Positions 28,901 through 36,900 of a DNA stretch of 64,000 nt are shown in pieces. Position 1 is the stretch's first letter. Every line of letters begins with the position of its first letter. Under the pieces are notes generated by a model. That model saw nothing but the letters and a program-made list of their open reading frames with translations. It was not told where the DNA came from and ran no database searches. The stretch is from Hetaerina americana. Its lineage: Eukaryota > Arthropoda > Insecta > Odonata > Calopterygidae. Made by a program: the position numbers and the translations under genes. The DNA lies in the NCBI GenBank assembly GCA_022747635.1, contig JAKTNV010000008.1, positions 847,001-911,000 of the forward strand, written 5' to 3'.

Positions 28901-31851
28901 ATTCCTGGGGATCCAATTTTTTTGCCGCCCTCCAAGAAAACTTCTTTGCATGAATGACGTAACTAATCAACAAAAGATGATATCAATAAAGTGGTTAAAG
29001 GTGGTTATTTGGGAAGCTTCCACAGACACATCATCTCTAAGCAGATTAAAAAATAACCAACTGGAGATGCGCTCTAAAACAGTTCGGAACCTTTTCAACA
29101 CACCTAATAAATAGCTAGACTACACATAAAGATATTGAAGAATTACCATACAATCAATGAATTGTTGGCTGAATACCAGAAATGTGTAAAATTAGGTGCT
29201 GAATAATGTCATTTTATCTTTGTCTTTGTATATCTTATTGTATTTTTCTAACGTGTGTGACCTGCCAATTAGGCCTTTGCCTTCTTATCTAGTGCATGCA
29301 AAATACATGTAATGAACAAATCTTTCTCACTTTTGTTGCAGGACACAATGTTGCTAGTGTGCTTTGCAAGTATTTCATACAATGAGCAGTTGTGGAGTGA
29401 GCCAGAAAAGTTTTATCCTGAGAGGTTCTTGGATGCAGAGGGTCAGGTGGTTGTGCCACACCACTATTTGCCCTTTGGATTGGGTGAGTGAAGTGCTGAA
29501 CCAAGCAGGTCTCATTATCTCCCTTTGAGCGAAAATATTACAGCAAAAACTGAATGGGATTTTGGTTGAGACTATCTTAATCACACTGCCTTACTTCTGA
29601 ATGGTAAATGCCTTAAATTAGCATGCTTAAAGTGCCCATTTCATTTAAAGTAGAACAGAAGGTGTCACAAAGTTATTGGAAAGTCTAGTATGGGAGCAGA
29701 GAAAGCAAAATTATTTGATTTTAATACTAATGCTAATAAACAGTTGTCACCCCAAAATTTGAATTTAAAGCAAATAGTGAGATCACCATAACTTTTTGAT
29801 GAACTGATTTCCTTTATGCTGTTTACAATAATAGAATACAAAAGTTTGACCATCTTTCATCAACTTAGGATGACATTTTTGCCCAATGCTCCTCCATGGT
29901 GATAAAACCAACTATGTCAATGGCCAGTGTGATTACAAGCTGCAAGATCCAGTGAATACTTGGAGGGTAGCATGTAGATGAAATTGAAACATTAGCAAGA
30001 TTGGCTAGAAAATCAGTCCCAGGATTTCAGACTATTTCCGGTAGAGACTTTGAATAAGATTCCTTGCAGCTTAATCCATCTCAACTGAATCTGCATTGCA
30101 CAACCAGGTCAGTGCTACCAGTGTCCTTCTCACGATACTTGTGGTAGCAGTCGGCTGACAGGATAGAAATGGAAAGCTAGCAGTAAAACTAATACATTTC
30201 TACACCATTCTGGGCTACACTGCAGTGTAGGTATTGTAGCTAGTGAAACAAATGATTGTATTCAATGAGAAATTGTCAATTGGGAGAGGAAAGAGTTGCA
30301 AAAAATGACTGTCTGTGGAGAGGGAAGCCAGGCAGATAGGATGTCACCCAGAGGCAGAAGAGGGAGCCTTTGGAGGAGGTTGCGTTAACACAAGGAATGG
30401 TGCAACAAATGGTGTTCCCCTGCCACCCATTCTACTGCTACTCTCAAATTCCAATGCCCAACCACAGACACCAACAGAAGGGATTTCTCATCAGAAGGTT
30501 GCAGGGCTCAGTATTGTTTTAAGTGTTCAACTTATATTGTAGCGGCAAGGGTGCAAGGCATGATAACTTAAATTCATTCCCTTCCGTAACATTCCACCCA
30601 AATCTTTTCCATAATGGCTGCATTATGCATTTCATCATTTCTCTTGCAAGTGGACCCATTTTTTATGAAAAGCTTTTAAACGAAACCCTCCATTGCCATT
30701 TCAATAAAAGCGGAGGAAGGAGAGAAGATTAAAGAGGCAATGATACTGCTGATAATAACATGTTCTTGAAATACAGCCCGTTCCTATTTCGTTCAATCAA
30801 TTTGACAAGGTTAGGAAAGCTGACACACCTTTATATCTATACTGTAAGGATCCGATTTTCTGCATGCATACAGAATGCTTTCTGCTTACAAGAACTCTTC
30901 AATAAAAAGAGATCATAAACTTTTTATTTACATTTTTTTGTATAAATATTTCATTTTGTTAAATTGATTCCTGGCAACACCACATTTTGCACCAACACCC
31001 TTCCCCTACTCCACGGCAATTACGCATCTCCCATATCACCCAGATCTATCTCTATTAATAGTGCAAATGACCTCAGCTGTTGGTGGTCTCCCCCTCTCTC
31101 CCCCATCAACAACCATGGTGAATATTACCAATGCCATGTGGTGCTGTTTCTCAGGGAGACTGGGGAAATGGCTTAGCTTGGGTGAAGCTAAAGGCGTGTC
31201 ATTGGAGTCATCACCACCTTTGAAATTGACTGAGTCACTATCTAGATGCTCTACCTACAAGGTGCCCTGTGTTGGGTATTCATGGCCATCCACATTCCAT
31301 TGGGATTTTTCCTGTGCTTGAACTGTTCTCGGCACATGCACTTTTTGAAATATGAGATTGAGTTTGTGCTCAGGTTTTGATGGATGAGTCATCTCCACAC
31401 TTGTGGGATTTTCCCATGTCCTTGTTCAAGACCTGGCTTTTCCTCCAATCCCATAGGCTTCCTCTTTGGGGCAGGTGGGTATTCTAAGGAAACCTACGTT
31501 CAAATAAAGCAACAGCCTCTACCCATGTCCTCTGCTTCCCCAGATGAAGAAGTCTCCAGCACTGGAGGACAAACGTTGGGCTTATCCATCAAGAACATGA
31601 GAAAAACCCAAAAGTGTTTTGCCGTAGTCACCGCAAAAGTCATCTTGTCCTTTGTGATTGCAGGGAAGCGGCGGTGCATGGGCGAGTCGCTGGCCAAGAC
31701 GAGCATCTTCCTCTTCATCAGCGGTCTGCTCCAGAAGTATGAGTTCAGCGTGCCGGAGGGTGACACACCCCCACCCATTGAGGGCACAGAGCGTACTGGT
31801 GTCACACCGACCCCACTGCCATATCGAGCCACCATTCGTCTGCGGAGGTGA
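4647..31851 (+). CDS. Cyp303a1: Cytochrome P450, CYP2 clan, CYP303A1-like (8 exons, N-terminal exon missing)
   Basis: A heme monooxygenase, expected to be ER-anchored and dependent on NADPH-P450 reductase. Eight exons joined at GT-AG sites give 502 residues with no stop and all phases matching. Counting from the split Gly of the proline hinge, the C-helix WxxxR is W97-R101, the I-helix AGSETT is 307-312, the K-helix ExxR is E364-R367, PERF is 419-422, and the heme loop FGLGKRRCMG is 438-447 with axial Cys445. The blocks DGRPKGLFFETRTWG, RRFLLRHLKDFGF and FSHFPFLRFIAPEMSGY are close to what I know of insect CYP303A1, a conserved single-copy P450 linked to sensory-bristle and moulting functions in insects. 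The signal-anchor exon ending PPG lies outside or was not found. The coding region spans 27 kb because of transposon-filled introns. It looks functional. A CYP305/CYP304 relative is the main alternative. Confidence 0.85.
4908..5969. other. P450 intron, no feature recognised
   Basis: Starts with donor GTGAGG. A 337-residue frame from 4247 runs through the exon into this intron by chance. Small ORFs at 5043-5983 on both strands have no recognisable motif. Confidence 0.5.
5970..6560 (+). mobile_element. Mariner-like transposase relic, core deleted
   Basis: Translated pieces read VEIHKQLCEV near 5982, QPSLVTDELLVKINEKI near 6118, RFTITDHSLHFSQISQSLL near 6180 and CPRWVPKILTEDHKK near 6278. These are the paired helix-turn-helix and linker of a mariner transposase. 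The C-terminal block ANFIRDGIENLVKCYDT lies near 6499-6550. The two central catalytic Asp regions are absent. Several frame breaks. A lineage distinct from the 1723 copy. Confidence 0.65.
6640..9075 (-). mobile_element. RTE-like LINE, old degraded copy A
   Basis: On the minus strand this region aligns by eye with the intact element at 55965-59336: endonuclease start near 9075, endonuclease/RT junction near 8220, RT blocks [21 protein letters not shown] (7740-7800) and QGCPLSSLLFNLY (7500-7540), and the 3' end near 6640. The catalytic box corresponding to FADD is LTDD here. Many stops. At 8219-8221 it keeps a Trp codon where the intact copy has a stop. Confidence 0.85.
8721..8786. repeat. 33-bp tandem duplication
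   Basis: Two adjacent near-identical 33-bp units, each beginning ACTTCTTCCTCT, inside the degraded LINE. Probably replication slippage after insertion. Confidence 0.7.
9361..10135 (-). mobile_element. RTE-like LINE fragment, copy B
   Basis: Minus-strand fragments cover the same endonuclease C-terminus and RT N-terminus already present in copy A: FRYHHRHWYKWKIPGET near 9940-9990, and KSWITQEMVKKMDEREKWK near 9540-9600. It is therefore a second independent insertion. Heavily mutated; Trp is preserved at 9589-9591. Confidence 0.75.
10136..11063. other. P450 intron, no feature recognised
   Basis: AT-rich sequence without a convincing ORF or repeat. Confidence 0.5.
11064..11265 (+). CDS. P450 exon 2 of those found
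   Basis: Follows acceptor CCCGGCAG. It completes the split Gly and encodes the C-helix (WHSQRRFLLRHLKDFGF) and D-helix. It ends two bases into a Lys codon at donor GTACGT. The tail TTDDKHQTGSSPK is a low-complexity loop, apparently longer than in other insect relatives. Confidence 0.85.
11529..11815 (-). mobile_element. Solo Penelope-like terminal unit with perfect inverted arms
   Basis: A 287-bp unit bounded by perfect 36-bp inverted repeats (11529-11564 and 11780-11815; arm starts ATATCCATACTAAAAAG). On the minus strand the order is inverted arm, pyrimidine-rich tract, TATA-like GGGTATATAT, a hammerhead-like motif, then the direct arm. The same order with GIY-YIG coding sequence is seen at 48209-49021. 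This fits an extremely 5'-truncated PLE that kept its pseudo-LTR and a partial inverted copy of it. No coding sequence remains. Confidence 0.6.
11577..11615 (-). ncRNA. Hammerhead-ribozyme-like motif (PLE)
   Basis: On the minus strand: CTGATGA, a poorly paired stem II region, GAAA, then ACG and CGT that can pair as a short stem III around an 8-nt loop, ending in A at the expected cleavage position. Hammerhead motifs are known in PLE pseudo-LTRs. Stem II looks degenerate here, so activity is doubtful. Confidence 0.45.
12055..12350 (-). mobile_element. Isolated 5' region of the RTE-like LINE
   Basis: Matches the 5' untranslated region of the intact element (59051-59336) over nearly 290 bp, including TGACACCATCACTTACTGG and GGTGACCCTACCAGGA, but has no endonuclease or RT attached. 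A 5'-only remnant is unusual, because LINE truncation removes 5' ends. Confidence 0.75.
12351..13394. other. P450 intron, no feature recognised
   Basis: AT-rich sequence. A 76-residue ORF at 12459-12689 shows no motif. Confidence 0.5.
13395..14425 (-). mobile_element. CR1/jockey-like LINE 3' half
   Basis: Minus-strand pieces start at 14415 with LLYADDTNIILVSPTFDELI (RT catalytic YADD box) and WCHNNFLDLNIEKS, continue as NTKFLGFHINSQISWDEDI and GLQLYNKLPAEIK, and end at an ATT/AAT microsatellite near 13411-13423, typical of a LINE tail. 5'-truncated just before the YADD box, with frameshifts between pieces. Confidence 0.75.
14840..16600 (-). mobile_element. DDE_1 (pogo/Tigger-like) DNA transposon relic
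   Basis: Frameshifted minus-strand fragments read RRLVLDYFNCLEVFLDGVP (16100-16160), FIFDETNFVDDP in a neighbouring frame (first catalytic Asp), ERGAQHPAVAKDISKSIS near 15950-16000, and a charged C-terminal part (14990-15410) with KKRTTPVAAGK. The order NxxDETNxxDDP then KRG...HPE/A fits DDE_1 transposases with CENP-B-like DNA binding. No terminal repeats were found. Confidence 0.6.
16601..17221. other. P450 intron, no feature recognised
   Basis: AT-rich intron leading to acceptor GGAATGCAG. Confidence 0.5.
17222..17516 (+). CDS. P450 exon 3 of those found
   Basis: Follows acceptor GGAATGCAG and finishes the split Lys. It encodes the E-F region and ends phase 0 at donor GTAAGA. Contains FSHFPFLRFIAPEMSGY, a block characteristic of CYP303A1-like sequences. 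Confidence 0.88.
17517..18080. other. P450 intron, no feature recognised
   Basis: Short intron from GTAAGA to ATGAGCAG; no transposon recognised. Confidence 0.6.
18081..18201 (+). CDS. P450 exon 4 of those found
   Basis: Follows acceptor ATGAGCAG and starts in phase 0. Forty codons encode the G-H helix region (KELERHKTSF to KHSEFS). It ends one base into an Asp codon at donor GTCAGT. Confidence 0.82.
18202..18895. other. P450 intron, no feature recognised
   Basis: No ORF or repeat that I can assign. Confidence 0.5.
18896..19410 (+). mobile_element. Tigger/jerky-like transposase fragment
   Basis: The frame from 19025 reads VFNYYEMVSFGKIAKENLY, then PGNKPMEGHLMLLFCTD and KKTLLIYHSDTPGAFQK. 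This parallels the VYNADETGLFW...KDRLTLLL...KPLVIYHSENPRAFK stretch of Tigger/jerky transposases, with the first catalytic region degraded (NADET is NYYEM). A following frame at 19231-19413 may be the C-terminus. Confidence 0.6.
19624..19916 (+). mobile_element. Mariner transposase C-terminal fragment
   Basis: One frame near 19775-19913 reads EDDEELKTTVINWFHSQ, then ATDFCAEGLKKLVQHYQKF, then NHNGVEK and a stop. This is the C-terminal block of mariner transposases (DFYxxGIxKLVxRYxKC...GDYVEK). A related fragment lies at 23540-23826. Confidence 0.6.
20030..20690 (-). mobile_element. RTE-like LINE 3' fragment, copy C
   Basis: Minus-strand frames at 20225-20476 and 20033-20224 read GKEAFTKRRELMRGTLSKD, WSLKQEDRRRLEDFEMWVWRR, ERWVQSILIVNEMLRTMIE and GMLDRVKGGRKYA. 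They match the RT C-terminus of the intact element. Truncated upstream of that domain; one frameshift. Confidence 0.85.
20827..21007 (+). CDS. P450 exon 5 of those found (I-helix)
   Basis: Follows acceptor TGATTGCAG and completes the split Asp. It encodes the I-helix oxygen-activation motif AGSETT in DLFMAGSETTSKGLGF, then the J-helix. It ends two bases into an Arg codon at donor GTAGGG. Confidence 0.92.
21008..22199. other. P450 intron, no feature recognised
   Basis: Contains a short AATAAT microsatellite near 21050-21066. Otherwise unassigned. Confidence 0.5.
22200..22470 (+). mobile_element. tRNA-derived SINE
   Basis: The head carries RNA polymerase III promoter boxes: A box TGGCTAGCATACTGG (22226-22240) and a perfect B box GGTTCGAATCC (22261-22271). 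A tRNA-unrelated body follows, ending with GATGACCTCAGCTGTTGG near 22430. The tail recurs at 31066-31083. There is no tRNA cloverleaf 3' end, so it is not a functional tRNA gene. Confidence 0.75.
22471..23130. other. P450 intron, no feature recognised
   Basis: No assignable motif. Confidence 0.5.
23131..23539. repeat. GC-rich segment between 15-bp direct repeats
   Basis: The 15-mer GGATATCACACATAG occurs at 23131-23145 and 23525-23539. The DNA between is partly GC-rich (about 23190-23340), unlike the surrounding intron. Could be an inserted non-coding element with a target-site duplication, but transposon-like sequence also appears just left of the second copy, so this is uncertain. Confidence 0.35.
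23540..23826 (+). mobile_element. Mariner transposase C-terminal fragment, second copy
   Basis: Related at DNA level to 19640-19916: both encode GEDEELKTAIVNWF-like and FCxL/AEG-like blocks, ending with GTAGAAAAGTGAA. The deletion-derivative mariner begins 54 bp downstream. Confidence 0.55.
23881..24665 (+). mobile_element. Internally deleted mariner transposon, copy 2
   Basis: Same family as 1723-2620. The left end CGTGGTCTGTGCAATGAA directly follows TA; the right terminal repeat is eroded at its outermost bases. It shares CCCACTAGTGG, GGAAAATCAACAGT and the exact internal-deletion junction (GAACATGATCGATGGATCC), then HHDNAPAHSALIVRQFLAKN and PPYSPDLAPCDF (third catalytic Asp). A further deletion follows CDF, where copy 1 still has the C-terminal block. 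Confidence 0.85.
24666..25227. other. P450 intron, no feature recognised
   Basis: AT-rich. Confidence 0.5.
25228..25345 (+). CDS. P450 exon 6 of those found (K-helix)
   Basis: Follows acceptor CCAACAG and finishes the split Arg. MPYLEAMIMESLR carries the ExxR motif. Ends after HFIPK in phase 0 at donor GTCATA. Confidence 0.92.
25346..25975. other. P450 intron, no feature recognised
   Basis: A 67-residue ORF at 25403-25606 has no motif. Confidence 0.5.
25976..26345 (-). mobile_element. RTE-like LINE 3' end, copy D
   Basis: Starts with the 3' terminal motif (TTATTATT then ACCTGTTAAGGCAGGTTTT) equivalent to the 3' end of the intact element. It continues as RT C-terminus on the minus strand (QEKWMKSIFISSGMLKTVIE, KMKGGRKYMEMKRG). 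Severely 5'-truncated. Confidence 0.85.
26530..27010 (-). mobile_element. Penelope-like element 3' fragment
   Basis: On the minus strand: end of GIY-YIG (KGHLAHYKSNHFEKLA, KNIYESSH), then a post-endonuclease block whose DNA (TCATCAACAGTTC) also occurs at 48689-48701 in the + strand copy. A tail ends with a decayed hammerhead-like motif. Same PLE family as 48209-49021 in opposite orientation. Confidence 0.65.
26534..26576 (-). ncRNA. Decayed hammerhead-like motif (PLE)
   Basis: The minus strand reads ATGGTCACCTAGTTGACC then GTTATATCAGTGTAG. It aligns with the 48940-48975 motif, but the GAAA box has become GTTA, so it should be inactive. Confidence 0.4.
27040..27620 (+). mobile_element. Mariner-like relic with missing core
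   Basis: Translation shows NVRAVIEFLAAEKVTRTENH (first helix-turn-helix), DDAIDRSTVN, MDDKNCKLVKDLIQNDRRIT and SNHIGISKERVGFIIEQL (second helix-turn-helix). It then jumps to PRCLTDENK and PYFLDLAP, the last resembling the block around the third catalytic Asp. The middle is gone. Confidence 0.65.
27621..28249. other. P450 intron, no feature recognised
   Basis: No assignable motif. Confidence 0.5.
28250..28900 (-). mobile_element. Mariner-like relic, minus strand, core deleted
   Basis: Minus-strand reading: YEWFTWFKKRWRSVEDDERS (28700-28790), IEKVKDLARTNRHLNV (28640-28690), then directly HDEWALL and, in another frame, FLAKNKTAVLPHPLYSPELAP (28480-28560), the block before the third catalytic Asp. 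The first catalytic region is missing. Confidence 0.7.
28901..29341. other. P450 intron, no feature recognised
   Basis: Ends in a good polypyrimidine tract and TTTGTTGCAG. Confidence 0.5.
29342..29483 (+). CDS. P450 exon 7 of those found (PERF)
   Basis: Follows acceptor TTTGTTGCAG in phase 0. Encodes the K' to meander region with EPEKFYPERF (PERF motif) and HHYLPFGL at the start of the heme loop. Ends one base into a Gly codon at donor GTGAGT. Confidence 0.92.
29484..30963. other. P450 intron, no feature recognised
   Basis: Short ORFs at 30315-30732 show no motif. Confidence 0.5.
30964..31130 (+). mobile_element. SINE 3' tail fragment
   Basis: Contains AATGACCTCAGCTGTTGG and adjoining C-rich sequence ending in ATCAACAAC, like the tail of the SINE at 22200-22470. 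The tRNA-like head is absent. Confidence 0.5.
31131..31663. other. Last P450 intron, distal part
   Basis: No feature beyond the acceptor of the terminal exon. Confidence 0.5.
31664..31851 (+). CDS. P450 terminal exon (heme-binding)
   Basis: Follows acceptor GTGATTGCAG and completes the Gly of the heme loop. GKRRCMGE supplies the axial Cys ligand, followed by the L-helix and beta-4 region to the stop codon TGA at 31849-31851. The frame stays open upstream to 31384, but that extension is intronic. Confidence 0.93.
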
Positions 31852-32187
31852 TGTGTGTGCGTGTGACAGAGAGGCTGCACAGATGCCCAGCAGTGGCATG
31901 CACAGGAAATAACAAAAAGCGTCTGTTCTGTGGCTGCTTTCAATCATTTTTTGCTATGGCACAAGAACGAGAGAGTTTGAAAGGCTCTCCCCACGCATTG
32001 GGAGAGTGTTTCGTGCGCAAACACCCCCTCCCTCTCAGGAGGATTGCTGGGGTATATACATTCATGCTTGTGTGTGCCAATGGGCATGCAAATATGGTAC
32101 ATATTTTTATAAAGAGGGATTCCCAGTGTTGCATAGCTGAAACAGTAGTCATACTTTACACTTTTATAACAAGCAAAGAGTGTTTTG

Positions 32188-32193
32188 ATTAAA
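32188..32193 (+). promoter_or_regulatory. Candidate poly(A) signal ATTAAA for the P450
   Basis: ATTAAA variant about 340 bp after the P450 stop codon. I saw no canonical AATAAA nearer. Position fits but evidence is weak. Confidence 0.25.
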
Positions 32194-33940
32194 TATAAGG
32201 TATACATGACAGTCAATACCAAATTCATAGGTTACATTCAGATACTCAGTTATAGGAAGCAAAGTCCAAATGAAAATAGTTGAGCAAATACTTCCTTGTG
32301 TAGAGACCATCAAAATGGGTAGGCTAATCAAAGAAGCATAATGACCACCAAAATGGGTAGGCTAATCATAGTCCCTCTATGTTCTTATTACAGCCTCCTC
32401 TATCTTGTTTGATGGCACTGCTCTCTTTAGCCTCTGCCACCGACTTCCTCTCCGGATTTCTGTCCACCTCATCCATTATCACCTACTTCTCTTGTCATCC
32501 TTCTTAACTCCTATTGTATCTCACCTCTATTAATTAGCAAGCTATTATCTGTCTCGTGGGTCTTATGTTATTTTTTGATGAATTCTTCTGAATTTCATCA
32601 AAAATTAAAATCACAGGTAAAGATTATGCATATGTGAATATTTTAATTGCATGGTATACAATTATTCACGAGGACAAGCCTGCTTGTGCCTAAAACATTT
32701 CCATCCATCTCTAGCATGCTCCACATTGGAGAACTTATTAAAGGAAATTTGAAACTTTTTAAAGCACTTTTGTGGCACTTGGAAATGGAACTGGCACAGT
32801 TTTCGAATAGTAGCGGTAGAGAAAGATGGCGGAGGGGGAAGAGGGAAAGGGGGTTAGGGGATGCAGGAATGTAGTGAGAGTGTGCCAATGTCAGTGGCAG
32901 CTCTTCCAATTTCCTGGTACTGAACTGTTTGCAACCCAATTGAGTCTGGGAAGAATTCTGAAGGGTCCTGAAATTTCCAAGGTGGGAGAGAGGGCAAAAG
33001 GTCAGCTATCCTGTAACCAGTAATGTCTTGTTTTTAACCTATGGTTCTCATGCAAATTCGTTTAAACTGTTTAAACATCACTTCTTGACAGTCCATCCTT
33101 CGAAATCAAAGAATTTGTATAATTGGTGGGCGGAAGGCATGAATTATTCTTACATAACCACAGTTGATGCCATGAACTGGTTAATTGAGAAAACATTTGG
33201 AGCCAAGAATGCTTGAAAATTGGTTAAACTGAAAATTGTACCTGTTTATTGATACACCACTCTATCAGTGAGATGTATATTACAGTTTCATAGTTAGTTA
33301 AAAAGTTACATTGCTTGGTATAGTTGCTGTATGAGTTCAACCATTTGTCATTAGGCAGTGAATGATACTCAGGTGTTATAGCAATTGAGCAAGAATTTGA
33401 AACTCAATCCTTGAAGAGCCCAACCCTTAGTTGTGAAATAATTTATAATTTCTTTCCGTTTTAGTCTCAATGCTATTTACCTCATACTTTGAGTTGCCAC
33501 AATGAATCAATCACCACTCCACATATCATACTATTTGTGGGCACAACCAAATCTATAAGTAGTATTCAACCATTCCCAATTCCCAACCTTCATGGGAAGA
33601 GCAGACATACTTAATAATCAGGACACAGGATTTGACCATCTGCTCTACTCTGTGGTCCGACTAGGGACACCAAACATACGGCCAGGCTGAAAAATTCAAC
33701 TTTACCATCCCTGGGGCCTCTTTAGGAAAATCTCTTGTGAATTTTGTGGATTTAATCACCCTGTTCCTCTACAGTGAGCATTTGTGTTCCACTGTGAGGC
33801 ACCAGTGTATTTCCAAATAAAGTCTTCTTCTATCAGCCTATTCATTTTGCTTGCAAAGCAAGAGGAAGTTAGTCCTGTGAGAAGATACCTAAGTAAGAAC
33901 TCACAAGAAAATCACGCGGAGAAATTTGCCTCTTCTTGTG
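32194..33940. other. Intergenic, no gene recognised
   Basis: ORFs at 32647-33216 were checked on both strands without a recognisable domain. A small tandem duplication lies at 32304-32370. Confidence 0.45.
32304..32370. repeat. Imperfect tandem duplication
   Basis: Two units sharing AAAATGGGTAGGCTAATCA, about 39 bp apart. Confidence 0.7.
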
Positions 33941-33980
33941 GAGGAAATCTCACATTATCCTCATAATGTGAGATTTCCTC
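33941..33980. repeat. Perfect 18-bp hairpin
   Basis: GAGGAAATCTCACATTAT, a 4-base spacer CCTC, then its exact reverse complement. A stem this long with a tetraloop is unlikely by chance; it may be a microRNA-like hairpin or a small foldback. Confidence 0.75.
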
Positions 33981-36900
33981 TACTCCTCTTGTTTCAGGGG
34001 TAACAATGAAAACTCAACTGTTCCTAGCCTTGATATATCTGAGGGGTTTTGAGTCAATCCATATTGCTTCAGCCAAACTATGAAGCCACCTGATTCAAAA
34101 TTCCATGATATTCACAGTGGACATATTTCTGACTAAGGACAGAAATTGTTAAAATCAGCTTCTTACATGGAATAATCTCTTATATACAGGCATTTGAATT
34201 TTGGGTTTAACCCCGTAGCCACCACTTGGTGCGGCTGGAGTACATTTTGTATATCATCCATAACTTAATCTTCTTCATTGAATGAAAAATTGTGAACATG
34301 TTTCTCCTTATTGATTGAGGGTCTCTGAACTTTCTTTCATTTTCCTCATAGTGGAAAAATGAACTTTCTTCCCCTTTCTTCATCCATAATATTTCACAAA
34401 GTTTCTGCCCTGAATAAGGGCTATGTTCATCGTCAAGTTTATGGAATTCTGAGTTTGATGGTTATTTGAACAAAATTGGCTGATTTTACATGGACTGACC
34501 CTTTCATAATTATTATTCGGTTTTGTTATAACCCAGAACTGTAGCTATTTTTTGCAAAAATTCAAGCTACACCCTTGCTTTCATCTTAAATGTACAGTTA
34601 TCATTTATATTTTGTCCTCAATATTAAATATATGCCATGCAAATATTGCATGCATTTCTTCAGCCAAACAAAATTATCAGTGCTTCCCAATCTAGTTAAA
34701 AGCAATTTTTCTCCAAACCACTCTGAGACCTGGAAATAGAGATTTGGTTTTTCTTCTCCTCTTTCATATTTATTCAGCAGAATGCTACCCAAGCCGTAAA
34801 AAGAAGCACCACATTCTAAAATTATATCATCTGTAGGGCCATAATGAGCTAAAATACTATATGATGCAGGTAACTGGAATTTTAACTTTTACAAAATTGA
34901 ATCATGTGCCTATTATACCATCTAACATCCTTTCTCAAAAGCTCATTCAGGGACTTCCGCACTGAAGCCATCCTAGGTGGAAAATATTATAAATTATTAC
35001 TCCTCAATTACTAAAAAAGACTAATGTAATAATGGTGAATGCGAAATGGCATATACATTCACCTTCATTATAGGTAATCCTTTTGCGTTTTCCTATGCTG
35101 TGATAACTCAAGCAGTTCACTCATAATTTAACACTTCTTGTGTTAACTTTTATTCCTGAGTCATGCCTTTCAAACAGTCTTCATGAATTCCCACACTGCT
35201 CTTCCTAGCTTTTGCCAATGGCAGTTATGCCATCCTGTAAATGCAAAACCAGCTAACCACTTTTAACAATAATAGTCTTTATTTGTTCATGAGCCATAGG
35301 GTATGGAAAATGTCAAATAGCAATAGAGCACAAAACACTGGTGACATGCACCCGGGTAACAATTATACAAGTGTCCCAGTTACCCAAATTTTGACTCACA
35401 CAACTCTCTGGAATTATGCACTTGGGCTGATGCAACAGAAAATGCTGGCCTAAAAAAATCTAAATAGACCCACCATGCATTCATGAAGAACATTGCTTTT
35501 ACTCATTTTTGGCTCCAATTGGAACACTCATGGTGAAACAATACTTGAAAATTTATGATCATTCTTCCATTTTAAAAAGAGTACTCCTAGGGGCGTGTTA
35601 GATATCCGCTAATTTTGGATTGATTGTGTTTTTTTAATCACCACAAATTTTATTCTCCCACTATGTTTTACTGCCAGCACAGCACGAGTTCCCCCCCCCC
35701 CATTAAAATAATCCCAAAATCCAAGTCGATATAATTTAGTACCTACCATGGTTTAAGTGCAAATGGAAAGATTCCGGAGACCAGAGCAATTTGGTGCCTC
35801 TACTTATCATGTAATTTCAAATGAGTGAAATAGCAATTATAAGATTTTCCTGAGATTGCAAAAACTCATAATGTGACCTTCTTCCCACCTGAACGATTTT
35901 TGCATTCACCTAAATATCTTCAACTCAAAGTCTCATGTCCCCAATGCCTGATTTAGCTCAGATAGAAAAGCAGATTCAAAATCATCAGAAATGCAGTGGC
36001 TTGCCCCATAAGCACCCTTTTCATACATTCTGGTATTGGCATTTTTTCATATCTTTTCCTCCCTATCTTCCTTTAACGTCTTGAGATGTCCAATCTTTCA
36101 GCGAATTTCTCCTGTCTTTATAACTTCTACATCTTCCTTCTTCATCGAATGGCTCTGCTCTAAACCTTGGCTGATTCCATGACTATTTCCAAGACATGAG
36201 CCTCATTTTCCAAAATGTACAGTCATGAAATAGTCTTTCATTTTACTGACAACCTGGGGTAAACACATAGGAGGGAGGTGCATGAGGGGCTGAATAAAGT
36301 AAGGAACAATTGCGTGACAGGTAAATAAAACGAAATATTCTTTATAAATTATGTATGTTCTTTAAATATTTTTTATTTTGAAGTAATTTTAAGAAGTCAA
36401 ATTTGTATTTCACCTGGATGGTTGTAGTCAAAAAGGGTCTATGTATTTTTAATGGACTGTAACTGTGAGATTATGCTATTTATAACTAATGTAAAATAAT
36501 AAAATTTTGAAAAGAAAAATAGTCCATTGAATATAATAGTGATGCACCCATCGCATTATTAAAATCCCTTGACGCCCATACTCAGCTGATTTCTTCAGAG
36601 TTAGTCCAAAAATGTACCAAAGCTGCTGCAACATTACCATTACCAGGCAATTGCCCCCTCGGAAATGCCAACTCCATCATGGGCCCACGATGATAATTTT
36701 TTTCTGCATTCACTGCAAGTCTTTGGGAACTAGAATGATTCTCACTGCGTCTCCATTTTTGGCAATTATTGCTGTGAAGGCTTACTTGCACTCCGTAAGC
36801 GTTGAATAATTTGGTGAATATCCTTCATAATGAATGCTAATAAAATTTCTCTATTTTAATTTGTGACGGTTTAGATGTGGATTTAATTTTTACCATCATT

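Noticed and set aside
35500..35900. Possible gypsy-type RT/RNase H remnant on the minus strand
   Set aside because: A few residues resemble a PESFxL / TDAS-like pattern, but no consecutive motif blocks could be confirmed.
36582..36791. Possible zinc-knuckle or gag-like ORF on the minus strand
   Set aside because: Cys/His spacing does not match CCHC knuckles in any frame.
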